Shown one piece after another: positions 44,660 to 56,590 of a stretch of DNA of 64,000 nucleotides. Below the pieces are notes generated by a model, which was not told where the DNA came from, did no database searches, and saw nothing but the letters and a program-made list of their open reading frames with translations. Numbering within the stretch: the stretch's first letter is position 1; the number at the start of each line of letters is the position of its first letter. Source of the stretch: Monodelphis domestica (Eukaryota; Chordata; Mammalia; Didelphimorphia; Didelphidae). A program made the position numbers and the translations under genes. The stretch spans positions 4,977,895 through 5,041,894 of the forward strand of contig NC_077232.1 of the NCBI RefSeq assembly GCF_027887165.1. Direction: 5' to 3'.

Positions 44660-47380
44660 TCTCACAGCAGTGGGTAAGTTTCATGCCATAGACAGAACAA
44701 GAATTATTTCTCTGCTGTCTCCTTGCCTTTTGGAAACAGGAGACCCCAGCCCCAGTCGCTGACTCCGTTCACCCGGCATGTCTAGACCTGGCACTGGGAA
44801 TGCAGGTTCAAAGAGTGAAACAAGTCCTGCTTTCAGCTTATACTAACAGGAGACACAACAAAGCCGCTGAGAGGCCCAAAGGGTGGACTGTCAGGTCCTG
44901 CTCTCTGACACTTCTGAAGTCTGATCTCACCTGTCCCTTCCTGAATCAGCCATAGCTGCCAGCAGCCAACTGGTGGCCCTGCCGGGGGCCTTCGCTTGAG
45001 GCCCCCTTTGATCCTAGATCTCATAGAGGCTACTTTCCTGCTCTTGCTTGTTCCTTCCCACCTCCCTTGACCCCTCCTGACTTTGTCCCGGCCCAGGTCC
45101 GGAGAGGGATGGGAGGGCTCCTTCTGCCTACTTGGCCTCAGACCTGAAGGTTTTGCCCAAACTAGCTCCTCCCCATCTCCACGCTCCAGCCCACAGCCCC
45201 TTCCACAAGTCCCAGGGGAGGGGAGGACGCCTCACGCTGGGGGCAGCCATTCTGGAAGGGGCAAACTTCTCATCGCCCCGACTGAATCCCAGCCAGGGTT
45301 TTCCTAGCTTCTCTCCCCTTCCTGGATCTCGTGGAGCAGGTGGGTGCCTGTCGCCCTGGAGCTGCTCATCTCTCCCCGTCCCAGACCCATCTGTAATATT
45401 TGTTTGGGGCTCCATGACCATTCTCAGCACTGGTGAGTCATTTAGCTGTCTGCTGCAACCAGGAAGGGCTGCTCTCATTTTCTCCAGAGAAATATGATTT
45501 GATCGGAGGCAAGCTGCTCTGGATAACGATGTTTTTCTCAGAACTTGACTGCCTTCTTCCAGGCCTTGATTGCCCTCTCACAGAACTACTGAGCTAACTG
45601 TCTCCGATTCCTGGACCACTTGGGTGCCATCAACCCTTTCTGTGGTCCACCCACGGCCTTGCCCAATTCCCAGCCTGGAACCCCCTGGGGGGGTTGGGGG
45701 GGGAGCTGGGGGGAAAGTATTCGACGGTGGCCTCGGCTGTGGGCGCTGAATGAATGTCAGAAATGGGCACGTCCTCGCCCTCTGCTCCAGATGCTGCATA
45801 CCGAGTAGACTGGCAGCTCCTCAAGGCTGTGCCGGAGGACAAAATGTCTGCATTTCAGCCTTTAGCCGGGCTCTGAGGGCAGTTTGCCCGAGGTCCACCT
45901 GCCTCCCATCCTGTGCCCTTCATAAGTGCTTGTTGACTTGACAAAGTTGAGGCTTAATAAATGTTTCTCCGTTGATTGATGTAAATATTCACATTGCCAG
46001 AAACCCATGAGTCGAGAAGCGTTCATTAAACACCTACTGTGCACCGGGCACAGGAGGTCCAAGCCCTGGAGGGCCGGTCACACTGGGAAAACCACAGCCT
46101 CGAGGTTCCCGGGAAAGCTGGCCTTTCTCCTGGCCTGGTCTCGGCATATCCCGACCTGCCCCGGGCCAGCTCCCTCGTGAGCGCCTTCTCTGCTGGCCAT
46201 CAAGAAAGAACCCGTAGGAAAAGCTTCTTGAGAAACCAGGAAGTGCTCGGCAGACAGGAAAGGGATCCTGGGCTTGGTTTCTGTCCCGCCATCCTCACCC
46301 CAGGGTGGGGCCCTGGGCTCCCAGGCAGAGAAGGCCCTGGCCTGCCCCACTGAGGAGGAGGAGGAGCTCTGGGCGGGGGACCAGCCTCCCCGAGGCCTGG
46401 CCACGAGGGGACAAATTCTTCCACTCCAGAATCTCCTCAAGAAGCTGATGGGGGCCACCCGTGGGTGATGGGGGGGGGCAGCCATCTCTAGGAAGCAGAG
46501 CCTGGATCACTGTGGGACTAAAGCCTCAGCACGAATACGGGGTCAGAGAGGGAGGAAGGAAGAAGCATTAAAAGAGCTCCTACTATGTGCCAGGCTCTGC
46601 GCCAGGCATGGGCACAGGATGGGAGGCAGGTGGACCTCGGGCAAACTGCCCTCAGAGCCTGGCTAAGCCAGTGTCCATCCTGCCGGGTGTTTCTGCCGTC
46701 CATCACACAGTTGAGGGATCACCCCGGAGGCCCGGCGAGCCCCTCCTGCCCTCCGCCAGGCTCTCCAATAAGGCTTCTCCTAGTTCTCAGTGTGCCCATG
46801 GCAGAGCCCTCCAAGGCCTGGGCCGTCCGGCTCTGTGGGAACGTCTCTGGCTGCCATGGCTGGGCCAGAACTTCCTGCAGGCCCCCCTTAGTGCCTCTGC
46901 CGGCGCCAGCCCTGTCCATCCTTAAAGGCCCAGCCTTCCCGCGCAGCCTCTGCCGGCACTGAAGCCCCAGACGACGAGGGCCTGCCTGGCGCCCGAACTG
47001 GGCTTCAAACCGGGCCTTTGGCCTTGTCCCCTGCCTGGTCTTTGGCAAATAAAGCCCCGTCTTTGGATCACACTTTCCTGATCTTTAAAATGAGGCCACT
47101 GGACTACGAGGCCTTTGCCAGCTCCACGACTGTGACCACACCAAAGCCGGGGCTCGGCCGGAGGACCCGAGAGTCCACAGAGAAGGCCGGGCTCAACGGG
47201 CCATCCGTGGTCCACATCGCCTCCTTCCTCTCGTGCCTGTTCTTGGGTGACCCTGGCCTCTCCGGCTCAAGCCTAGACCCCAGGAGGTCAAGGGGGTGGA
47301 GCTCTGCTGGACGGATTCCCCAGGCCCAGCGGAGAAGTGAGGTAGAGTTTGTCTTCAAGGATTTCCTTCCCCCACCCCTT
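44660..47380. other. GC-rich intergenic DNA with decayed repeats
   Basis: It contains MIR/L2-type tails (45900-45980 'gcttgttgacttgac...ttaataaatgtttc'; 46020-46060 and 46565-46610 'cctactatgtgccaggc'). No host coding exon was recognised; the many open frames reflect high GC. Confidence 0.45.
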
Positions 47381-47580
47381 TCTTTCTCTCTGGCTATCTG
47401 TCTCAGGCTCTGTCCCTCTCTCTGTCTCTGTTTCTCTCTCTCTGTCTCTCCCTGTCTCTGTCCCTCTCTGTCTCTGTTTCTCTCTCTGTCTGTGTGTGTG
47501 TCTCTCTCTCTCCCTCTCCCTCCCTCCCTCTCTTTCTCTCTGTCTCCCCCTCTTCCCCCTCCCCTCTCCCCATTCCCTTA
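47375..47580. repeat. (CT)n/(TCTCTG)n low-complexity tract
   Basis: A pyrimidine-rich stretch with TCTCTGTC-type units and a short (TG)n. Open frames across it are artefacts. Confidence 0.9.
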
Positions 47581-47929
47581 GGGAGCTCGTTCCTTCTCCC
47601 GTAGTTTTCTACCTAACGCTGAAGGCTTCTCTCTCCCTGATCTCACCCCCACCTTGGAGCTCCCATTCCCTGTCTCCCTCCCACCCCAAGACAGCAAGGA
47701 ATCGGATAGAGGCCATCCGCGTGTTGTCATGCTGTTCGTGTTTCCACAGTCACTGTGTTGGGAAAGAAGCTGGAGCTCACAATGGCGAGCCAAAGACTCA
47801 CGAAGGAGATGAAGGGAAGCTGCTTCCATCTGCTCTGGTTCCTCCCACAGCAGTGGGGATGGGGGCCTTTTCCTCAGGACTCCCTGGGGCGGTCCTGGCT
47901 CCCAGCCTTGCTGAGGACGGCCAAGTGTC

Positions 47930-48335
47930 TCCCAGTTGACCAACGAACAATATTGCTGCTTCTGTGTACGATGCTCTCCTGGTCCTGCTCACTTCCCTGC
48001 ATCAGTTCATGCAGGTCTTCTCAGGGTTTCCCGAAATCACTCTGCTCATTGCTTCTCACAGCTCGGTCCTGCACATCCTGTTTCGTCCCTTCCAATGATG
48101 GACATCTGTTCAGTGTCCAGTTCTTCACCACAGAAGAGCTGCCGTAAAACAGCTCAGTGCAGGTAGGACTGTTTCCCTCCTCTCTGATCTCTTTGGGGTA
48201 CAGGTGGTATTGCTGGGCCAAAGGATGCACAGTTCTATAGCCCTTGGGCATGGTTCTGAACAGCTCTCCTGAGTGGCTGGATCAGTTCACAACTCCACCA
48301 ACAATGCATTAGTATCCCAACTTTCTCCCATCCCT
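47930..48335 (-). mobile_element. L1 ORF2/3' region fragment, old
   Basis: It is antisense L1 C-terminal text, e.g. 'tttggggtacaggtggtattgctgggccaaaggatgcacag', 'ctggatcagttcacaactccaccaacaatgcattagtatccc', as in the 41.2-42.8 kb copy but far more diverged. Confidence 0.75.
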
Positions 48336-48730
48336 ACAAGACCTGAATAGGATGACTTCAGAAAACCCTGAAAAGACCTGTGTGTGAACTGAGGCAGAGA
48401 GCATCGAGGCTGGACTGGTTGGGTACTGACTCTGCCATGTTTTCTGCTTCTGGTGACTCAATAGCCTGAGCTTTGGAGCCTCCCTTGGTCCTTACCATCT
48501 CCAGTCTCCACCTTGGAGCAGGAAGAATGAACACATTAGGGACAGAAGCAACAGTAGGGCCCCATGTTCACGGGTTACACAGCGTCTTCTTGCTTGAACC
48601 CTCCAGGCAAGAAAAAGCCAGACCAAGGGTGAGGCCCAGGCTACCGAGGGCTTTGGGAAGCCATTCAAAGAGGCTGGAATGGGCCAGAACAGTTACAAGC
48701 TGTTCACATGTGCTTCTCGTGGCTGGGCTT

Positions 48731-49447
48731 TATAAAGGATAATCTTATAGTTGTGACAATATCTAAATTAATTATTGATCGCCGTGGAATATCCCAAATA
48801 AAATACCCAAGTCAGCTGGAAATTATAGTGATTTTAATTAATAGAGAGAGAAGGAATTAAGGAGAAGAGAGAGAAGAAAGAGTTAAACTGCTCCAGCTCA
48901 GGTTGAGCCAGGAAGGAGTTAAAGGCCTTGGCCAAAGGGGCCTCCCCTGAGCCCAAGGGAAAAAGATGTCAGTCTTATCGCTCACTACAAGGCCATCTCA
49001 AGGAAGTTGTCTGAGGGAGCTCCTCCAGGCTCAAGTTCCAGGATCAAACTGCCGCCCAGGCCTGCTCACAGGAAGTGATCAGCCAGAGCCACCTCTCTGG
49101 GAAAATAGTGAAGAGAGGAAGTGACGCACCCTGTATAGATGGTTTTACGTTACCTTCCTGCATCTTATGTGTACCAGTGGTAGCTTAGCTTGACTTAGGA
49201 CAGCCCAGGGGTCTGTCAGCTGTTTCTGCACATATCTATCAAAGGCCATCCTCCTAGATACTTAATCCTTAAGTATGAGTGCGACATTCCTGACCTTGTT
49301 AGACTAAGTAGGGTGGAGGTATGTAAAGTTCACAAGACATTCCTGATTCTGTTAGACCAAGTATCTCCATTGTTACAATCAGGAAATAGCTAAATCAAAT
49401 CTTCTAAAGTACTGTCTGAGTAGAGTGGAGTAGTTTTAAAGTTCACA
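48731..49447 (+). mobile_element. Solo LTR, family A copy 4
   Basis: Starts TATAAAGGATAATC (the terminal TG has become TA) and ends ...GAGTAGTTTTAAAGTTCACA. A perfect 4-bp duplication GCTT lies at 48727-48730 and 49448-49451. Its 3' end carries two successive 'taaagttcaca'-type endings (49322-49333 and 49435-49447), suggesting an internal tandem duplication in the R/U5 part. Confidence 0.9.
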
Positions 49448-49479
49448 GCTTATTGGCCAGGCCCCCATGATTAGGTTAA

Positions 49480-49640
49480 AAAATTCAGAGATGGAAGGCA
49501 TCTTGGGGCCACCTCACACAAGCCTTTCTTTTAAAGATGAGTAAACCGAGGCCCAGAGAGACGAATCACCTGTCTAAGATCACATCGTAAGTGGACAACC
49601 TTGAATCTGATCTCGGTCCAAACCTCGTCTCTGATACTTT
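49480..49640 (+). repeat. MIR-like old SINE
   Basis: It carries 'aaagatgagtaaaccgaggcccagagagacgaatcacctgtctaagatcacatcg'. Confidence 0.6.
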
Positions 49641-49869
49641 TTCCATCAGGAAAAAGAAATAGGGCAGCCCACAGAGAGCATGCCAGCCCTCCACGCTTAG
49701 CAGTCCTGTGCCTTGAGCCAATCACATCTCCTGGGGTGCCTCGGTTTCCCAACCTGTCAAACAAAGGATCCCTGCCGAAGTTGAGTATTGGGATGCCAGA
49801 GCCTGACATGTCTAGCCTGGTGTAGAGCTGAGCTCTATTATAAAGGACCGCCTGGCCTATGTACACCAC

Positions 49870-50350
49870 CACAGCATGGCCATGGAGTTTGCTTCTCACG
49901 GATTCATATCATCATTAAAAAACAGCCCTCTTTCCGCAGGCTTTAGTGGCCCACGCTGGCTCGCCTTTTCCCTTCGCTGGGCTTCGGGAGTGAAGGAGGC
50001 CCGTGGATCGGAGGGCCAGAGGGAGCCTCGAGGGCCGGCGGACCCGAGGCCACCCAGGGGAGGATTTCTTGGCTGCCTTGCGCCAAATTGCCTGGGATGA
50101 TTCCTCATCGGCTTTCCTTCATATTCTTCTGATTCCAGCCAGATTTGCACTTCAATTACTCCAGAAAACTTACAGGCTCCATTTCCCCAAATTGAATTTA
50201 GCTGATTACGTGATTTCTGCTTTATATAAAAAAGCCTTAAATATGCCTGACAGGCTTCTCCCTTAATCCAATAACAGATATCAGATGGACTTTGCTAGAG
50301 AAAAAAATAACCCTGCAAGCTTAAGCCAGCAGGAAACGACCACGTGATCC
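49870..50350. promoter_or_regulatory. Candidate distal enhancer / conserved non-coding element
   Basis: A repeat-free, AT-rich block in GC-rich surroundings: 'ttcatatcatcattaaaaaacagc', 'caattactccagaaaacttacagg', 'aaattgaatttagctgattacgtgatttctgctttatataaaaaagccttaaatatgcctgacagg', 'cttaatccaataacagatatcag'. It contains a TTACGTGA (CRE/bZIP-like) site and ATTA cores. It is about 22 kb upstream of GAL. Evidence is compositional only. Confidence 0.4.
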
Positions 50351-50369
50351 TGGGAGGGGACCTTGGCTA

Positions 50370-50665
50370 TCCCTGAGCCCCTCATTTTACAGGAGAGGAA
50401 ACTGAGGCTTTAAGGTCGTCCAGAGCTAGAAGTCAGATGAAGCTTCTCTGCTTCTAGACCCAGCAGTCAGCAGGAGAAGGGGTCCAAGCATGCTCTACAA
50501 GCCCAGGTCATAGAGCTGAAGGGGATTTGGGGGATCATCTAGGATGGAGTCCTTCTTTGACAGATGAGGAAACTCAGGAGATTAAATGCTCTGCCCAGGA
50601 TTATATGTAATACAGCTAATAACTGTTGAAGCAGAATTTGAACTCGGGTCCTTTGACATGAAATT
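50370..50665 (+). repeat. MIR-like old SINE pieces
   Basis: Two partial copies: 'cattttacaggagaggaaactgaggc' and 'ttgacagatgaggaaactcaggagattaaatgctctgcccagg...gaatttgaactcgggtcc'. Confidence 0.6.
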
Positions 50666-50784
50666 TAGCAGCACTGTGACTGCTCATCAGAAAAAGAAAA
50701 AGGTGCAGGAGAGACACAGACAGACAGACAGGGGATACAGAGAGAGAAAGGCAAAGGCTTTCACCGGGTCACTGCTGGCCCTGA

Positions 50785-50945
50785 CATAATAAATAGTGTC
50801 TTGGACCTGAAGTCAGGAGGAACTGGATTCAGATCGTCTCTGACATTTATTAGTCATATGACCTGAGCAAATCCCTTGCCCCTCTGAGCCTCAGTTTCCT
50901 TGACTGTAAAATGAGGGAGGTGGATTGGATGATTTTCTAGCTCTT
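50785..50945 (+). repeat. MIR-type SINE
   Basis: 'cttggacctgaagtcaggaggaactggattc...cctctgagcctcagtttccttgactgtaaaatgagg' follows the MIR/MAR1 order. Confidence 0.7.
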
Positions 50946-51154
50946 TGACCTGAGCCCATTCAAATCCCCCAGGACAGCCCAGGTCCGATATTTTAAGGGG
51001 GACACGGTTGTAGCCCCATAAACTGGGCCACCTTCAGTAAAATGACGACCACATCGTGGCCTGCCCTGCCAGGGAGTCTCAGAAGCCCTCCTGACAGCGC
51101 TCTGACTCACACCCTCCTGTCGATTCCTTCCTCTCTCTGTCATCCATGTCGGCT

Positions 51155-51335
51155 CCGAAGTCTAGATCCAGCCTCAGACACTTCCTAGCTGTATGACCCT
51201 GGACAAGTCACTTCACCCTGCTTGCCTCAGTTTCCTCCTCGGTAACATGAACTAGAGAAGGAAATGGTCAACCATTCCAGTACCTCTGCCAAGAAAACCC
51301 TCAATAGGGTCATGAAGAGCTGACCGAAGAACCCC
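51155..51335 (+). repeat. MAR1-like SINE with RTE-type tail
   Basis: 'agcctcagacacttcctagctgtatgaccctggacaag...gagaaggaaatggtcaaccattccagtacctctgccaagaaaaccctcaatagggtcatgaagagc', the same structure as at 35.9 kb. Confidence 0.8.
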
Positions 51336-51844
51336 AAATATATTCCACAAATCTATTCTGTGCCAGACACTAAAGGGCTTCCCAATGATCACCTCTTCTA
51401 ATGCTCCCAACAGTCTTGTGAGGGGAGAGCAGAGGACAGAACTAAGGCAAACAGAGGTTAAGTGACTTGTCCAGGGTCCTACATCTAGTGAGGGTCAGGC
51501 CTGGATTTGCACTCAGTAGACTCCCCTGTGGCCTTACACCAGGCACTTGGGACAGTTCAGAATTCCTGCTGAACGTCCCGTTCCCGGGTCTTGGAGCCCG
51601 GATGGCGGCCTCTTCCCCCACTAGACTAGGAAGCTCCTGGAGGGCAGAGAGCCTGGCTTTGTGGATTTGTGTCCTGGTGCTCAGTGCGGAGCCTGGTACG
51701 GGCCGGTGCCTAATCCGTGTTTGCTGACTGACTTCTGCTTCGCCCCCCGGAGCTCGGGCCGGCTTGCCTCTGTTCAGGGGCTCCCGAGGAGCCTCACACA
51801 CTTTGGTGGCCCTGAGCCAGGCGCCGTCCTTTATCCCCCCAGAC

Positions 51845-52565
51845 GCCGCTGATATTAAACACATTAATCATAATATTATTATTAATGTAGAACCTTAAAT
51901 CCCCCCAAAGCTTTCCCTGAGCCCCCGAGCCTCCATCCGTCACTATGGCCACGGCACGTGTCCTTCTGGGGCTCTGCTCAGCCCAGGGAAGGGGGGGCTC
52001 TGAACCTAAGGGGGGAGCAGACCTCCCCCTCCCCCTCCCCCTGGAGGAGATGCATAAAGGCCCCCCCATTCCAGCCCGGAGAAGACAATAAGGCCCAGTA
52101 ATTGCTCCGCTGCAAGCGCTCCCGGGGGAAGCAGATAATAGGCACATTTCAGCTGAAATTATGGGTAATTGGAGTCCATCGGAGCCCAGGCAGTAATGAC
52201 GGCTGCTCTGAACCCAGAAAATAACAATGTGCTCTCGGGAGGCGCTGGGGCTCTGCTCACCCCTGGCTGTTCGGCGTCTTCTCCAAGGGAGAGATGGGAG
52301 CCCCTTTCCCCACCGGCCTCGGGCCTGCCTGAGCCCCGAAGCCCTCCCCAGTGTTCTGGGGGCTCTGCACCCCCCCAGGAGGCCTCTGGGCTCCATCGGA
52401 GGAGGACAGACGAGGCTGGCCGGCTCCCCCGGCCACATTTGCATCCTGATGTCTTTATAGCTCATCACTTACAGATGGACTCAGAATCCTCACATTCAGG
52501 GCCGTTAAAGCGCTCGGCAGTGTCGGCCCAAGCGGGCCATTTGTTTCAATTCAGCTAAGTACCAC
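51845..52565. promoter_or_regulatory. Candidate distal enhancer cluster upstream of GAL
   Basis: Three repeat-free, AT-rich patches in very GC-rich DNA: 51849-51897 ('gatattaaacacattaatcataatattattattaatgtag'), 52085-52205 ('caataaggcccagtaattgctcc', 'cagctgaaattatgggtaattggagtcc', 'gcagtaatgac') and 52430-52562 ('catttgcatcctgatgtctttatagctcatcacttacag', 'tttgtttcaattcagctaagtacc'). Homeodomain cores, an octamer-like ATTTGCAT and SOX-like motifs occur. It lies about 24-25 kb upstream of GAL. Confidence 0.4.
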
Positions 52566-52899
52566 TTAGGGTCGAGGCGGACTCGAGGCGGCTCAATGGA
52601 TGGGTATTAAGCGTGTCTGAGGCCTCGTCCTGCCTCTGGAGGGGGGCCAGCCAGGAGCCCCTCTGGGGGGGGTTTGGGGCGCTCTTCCTGGCTCTAGTCC
52701 CCTTTGTGGAGTCCCCAGTCTCATCTTCCATCTTTAAAAGCCATCTCGGACGGTTTCCCAGTGACACGTTCTTGGACGTTAGAAGATCCGCATGAAATCT
52801 AGACTGAGCTCTTTGGTCCGTGCCTGGATCCGGCCTTTGTCCAGGGCCATGAACATCCCGAAAGGCCCTTCCTGCTTTTATGTCCGTCCTCAGCCGGCC

Positions 52900-54210
52900 T
52901 CCATCCAGCCCATTATGGAAGCAGAGCTGCGCCATGGAAGAGCCCCTCCTTGCCCCCTCCCCGAGGCCCTGGGAGGGGGCAAGGAGGGGCTCCTCCCCCC
53001 TGAGGACTCCTAATGGCTAACAGGCCTCTTAGCCCCAGGAGGTGACCATCAAGAGCTGCCCGCTGCCCCCCCCGGCCCATCATCCCATCTGCTCCTCCTG
53101 GGGCTAATGGCCAATTACAGCCAGGCCGGGGAAGGAGAGCTGCAAGAAGCCCTGCCGGCCCCCGTGTTTGGGGGGCCCCCCGAGAGTCCTTCCCTCCCTC
53201 CCTCCCGGCCCCGCACTCCACGCGGTGGTGGCCGCCTGCCTTCCGGGTCTCCCCGGAGCTAGAAGAGGCTGGCCAGGGCCGCGGGCTGCTCTCTCCGGAG
53301 CTCCCCCAGGGCTGAGGGGGCTGCCTGGGCCTGAAGCTGGGGGGAGGGGAAGCATCGTCTTCCCTGGCCTGTGGAGCCCAGACAAAGAGGGCCGCCCTGG
53401 GCAGACTCGAAGGCCCACCGAGCCGGGTATTTGGCGCACCGAGATGCCCTGCGGGGCAGGGGCCGACCCAGAGCTGCAGAGGAAGGGTCGGGGCTACCAT
53501 TTGGTGCCCAGAGGCGGAACGAGGCTCCCGGGAGGGGAGCAGAGGGGGAACCGGCTGGGCAGAGCCGAGCCGAGAGCCCGTCGGAGGCCCTTCCAACTCC
53601 GCAGGTCTGTAAGGCAGGCGAGGAGCAAGCAGGGAACGGCAGCGGGACGCCCCAAAACGATCCCCGGACGGCGGCAGGGGCCACGCTGCCCGGGACAGGG
53701 GCCAGGAGCGAGGGGCGGCCGCAGGGCGAGGGGCGGGCGGCACGGGCCACGCTGCCCGGGACAGAGGCCAGGAGCGAGGGCCGGCCGCAGGGCGAGGGGC
53801 GGGCGGCACGGGCTACGCTGCCCGGGACAGGGGCCAGGAGCGAGGGGCGGCCGGCCCCCTCCCCTCGGCCCGCACCAAGCTGGCTCTGGAGGGCCGGGCC
53901 TGCCGCCACCGTGGAGACGCGCTGGCAAAGGGCCTCGAGGGCCATCCTGGGGACGCCTCACATATGTTCACACTGTGCCAGTCTGGCTCTGTTTGCCTCA
54001 AGGGCAGGGCCAGAAAGCGTGGGGGGGGGGCCAGAAAGCATGGGGGGGGCCCAGAAAGCTTGGGGGGGGGGGGCAGAGGAGCAAGCTGAGGACCAGCCTG
54101 TGGGGGATTCCCACGGACCAGAGCTGGGCCAGAGTGGAACTTCCTCTCTCCGAGAGTCACCTGGGAGACGCCCCATTCTGGTGGCTGGAAGATTAGACGC
54201 GCAGTAGGGA
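52900..54210. other. Very GC-rich region with unexplained long open frames
   Basis: CpG-containing, Pro/Gly/Arg-rich open frames cover both strands (342 codons + at 53168-54196; 298 codons - at 53809-52913). None shows a known domain, a convincing start context or splice sites. A 66-bp tandem repeat sits inside. It could be a CpG island for an unannotated transcript, but stop-poor frames are expected at this composition. Confidence 0.3.
53681..53851. repeat. 66-bp GC-rich tandem repeat, about 2.6 copies
   Basis: The unit opens ccacgctgcccgggacaggg; copies begin at 53681, 53747 and 53813, with two or three substitutions between them. The third copy is cut short at about 53851. Confidence 0.9.
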
Positions 54211-54214
54211 GACA

Positions 54215-54345
54215 GGTTCGAGTCCTGCCGCAGACGCTTACTAGCCTGGCCAAGTCTTAGCCTCTTTCTGACTCAGTTTCTTCATTTGTAAAACGAGTGG
54301 CTCAGACCCGATGGCCTCACGGCTCCTCGGCTGTGTTATAGAAAT
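54215..54345 (+). repeat. MIR-type SINE
   Basis: 'agacaggttcgagtcctgccgcagacgcttactagcctggccaagtcttagcctctttctgactcagtttcttcatttgtaaaacgagtgg'. Confidence 0.7.
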
Positions 54346-54885
54346 GAAAATAAAACAAGTGAGGAGGGGGCTCCGATGGAGGCGGCCCTGAGAAGACCCG
54401 GTCCCAGGATGGGGGCCACTGATGGGGCCAACCCGGGGCTGACGAGACAGCTGCGGGAGGTGGAAGAGCAAGGAGGGCTAAAGAGGGCAAGAGGAGGGGC
54501 AGCCCACCAGGACGGAGGAGTGGAGGCAGGAGGCAGCAAGGGGCGGCTCGTCCCAATGCAGGGGAACGAGGCCAAGAGCAGCCAAGGGGAGCCCAGTGCC
54601 AAGAGAGCGGATGGGAGCCCCTCTGGGCGGGGGAAGCGGGCCATCTCACAGGATTAGGGCTGGGCTGCTGTTGGCCTGCTGCTGTCCAGGCTTCCTATCG
54701 ACCAGCCAGGCTCTCGAGAGCCCTATCCAGACAGCCCGCATGCACAGGAGTCTGAAAGGAAGACATCCCAGGAGATACCCAGAGCGCTGCCTTGAGGGAG
54801 GAATTGTCTCTGCCTGGGGAGCAAAGGGGAGGGAGAAGGCAAAGAGGTCAGCGGAAGAGAACACTGGCAGGCTTGCCTTTGTCGA

Positions 54886-55345
<460 letters not shown>

Positions 55346-55744
55346 GGCAGGGCCCTTGGACCTTCCCTCTTTGGGCATGAACAGCTCCATCTTGGAAATG
55401 GCCCTCTTTTCATCCATAGCTAGGAGAGGCATACTCCTCACTAAGCCTTGTATTTTTAAGACCTTCCCTCCATTGCTAATATTATGTAATGAGGCTGATG
55501 TAACAGATGGCCCCTGTTTCACTGTAGACCATTTTTGTATGTCCCGGATCCTGTGGGCAGTCTGGGAGGAAGCCTAGGGACCCCGGCCTAGAATTGTGTT
55601 TTTAAACATGATTATTAAAGAATAAGTTTACATTTAATAAATATACTGGATTACAAAGGAAACCAATCATATAGAAACAATGGAAATATTGGGGGAAGCT
55701 AGCAAAAAATCTTTTAAATTAATTAATTAAAGTGATTTTAAAAA

Positions 55745-55906
55745 ACAAAACAATACTCTGTATTCGTTCCAAGGCAGAAGAGCGATAAGAGCTAGGCAGT
55801 GGGGATTAAGTGACTCACCCAGGGTCACATAGCTAGGAAGTGTCTGAGGTCAGATTGAACCCAGAACATCCTACCTCTAGGCCTGGCTCTCAACCCACTG
55901 AACTAC
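55745..55906 (-). repeat. tRNA-derived SINE, cut by the LTR at 55907
   Basis: Reverse copy from 'caatactctgtattcgttccaaggcagaagagcg' to 'ctctcaacccactgaactac', where the LTR begins. The missing 5' end of the SINE was not found on the far side of the LTR. Confidence 0.85.
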
Positions 55907-56590
55907 TGTAAAGAGTGAATCAAATTCTCTTTGTCTATCAACCAGCAACTTTTAAGTTAACCAATCAAAAACTGAAGTACCCCTACTTAGTACCTTACCA
56001 GTCACTAAGTATGAGAATTCACAAGTCACTTGCTAGAGTGGGTAACAGTTCCAGAGGCTGCTGCCCCACCTGTGAACAGTTCTAGGCAAATTGAAAGACT
56101 GTGATTGGTTCCTGTAAAGTGGGGAAGGGACAGGAAGTGATGTGGGAAAAGGACTATAAAAAGCCCTGAACTTCCTGTCTAAGGGGCTTCTTGAAATCTT
56201 CTCCTTTGGACTTCTTCTTTGGAGGATGGCTGCTTGGGACTTTTGGACTTTGACTTCAACATGGAGCTTTGGGCCTTCGACTTTCAGCTCAAGAGCTTCT
56301 TGGAATCAGGGCTCATGAGGGTTTTTCTGCATTGGGACCTTGCCTGGATCCTGCCTGGCTTGCTGGTGTGACTAGGATTCCCACATGGAGATTGGAACTC
56401 TGTCAGGAGCGAGCTACATTTCACCAGATCAGCATGTAGGGAAGGCTAGGCAGTCTCCTTACCTCTTTCCCTTCCACATTTCCCTCTTTTTACTAATATT
56501 CCAATTAAACAAAATTGTTAAAAGGAACTGACCCCAGCCGTGTCTGAGCTGCTCTCAGAGCTCTGTAGAGATGAAGAATTAAGCTTCTCA
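55907..56590 (+). mobile_element. LTR, family B (TATA and polyA present)
   Basis: The element starts TGTAAAGAGTGAATC. It has a TATA box (ggactataaaaagcc, about 56152-56165), then an R-like segment and 'ccaattaaacaaaattg' as a polyadenylation-type region near 56500. A candidate end is ...CTTCTCA at 56590. The right boundary is uncertain because no clear target duplication was found. Confidence 0.6.

Noticed and set aside
53168-54196. A 342-codon Pro/Gly/Arg-rich open frame, and a 298-codon one on the other strand
   Set aside because: At this GC content stops are rare, both strands are open at once, and a 66-bp tandem repeat fills part of it. No domain or splice evidence.
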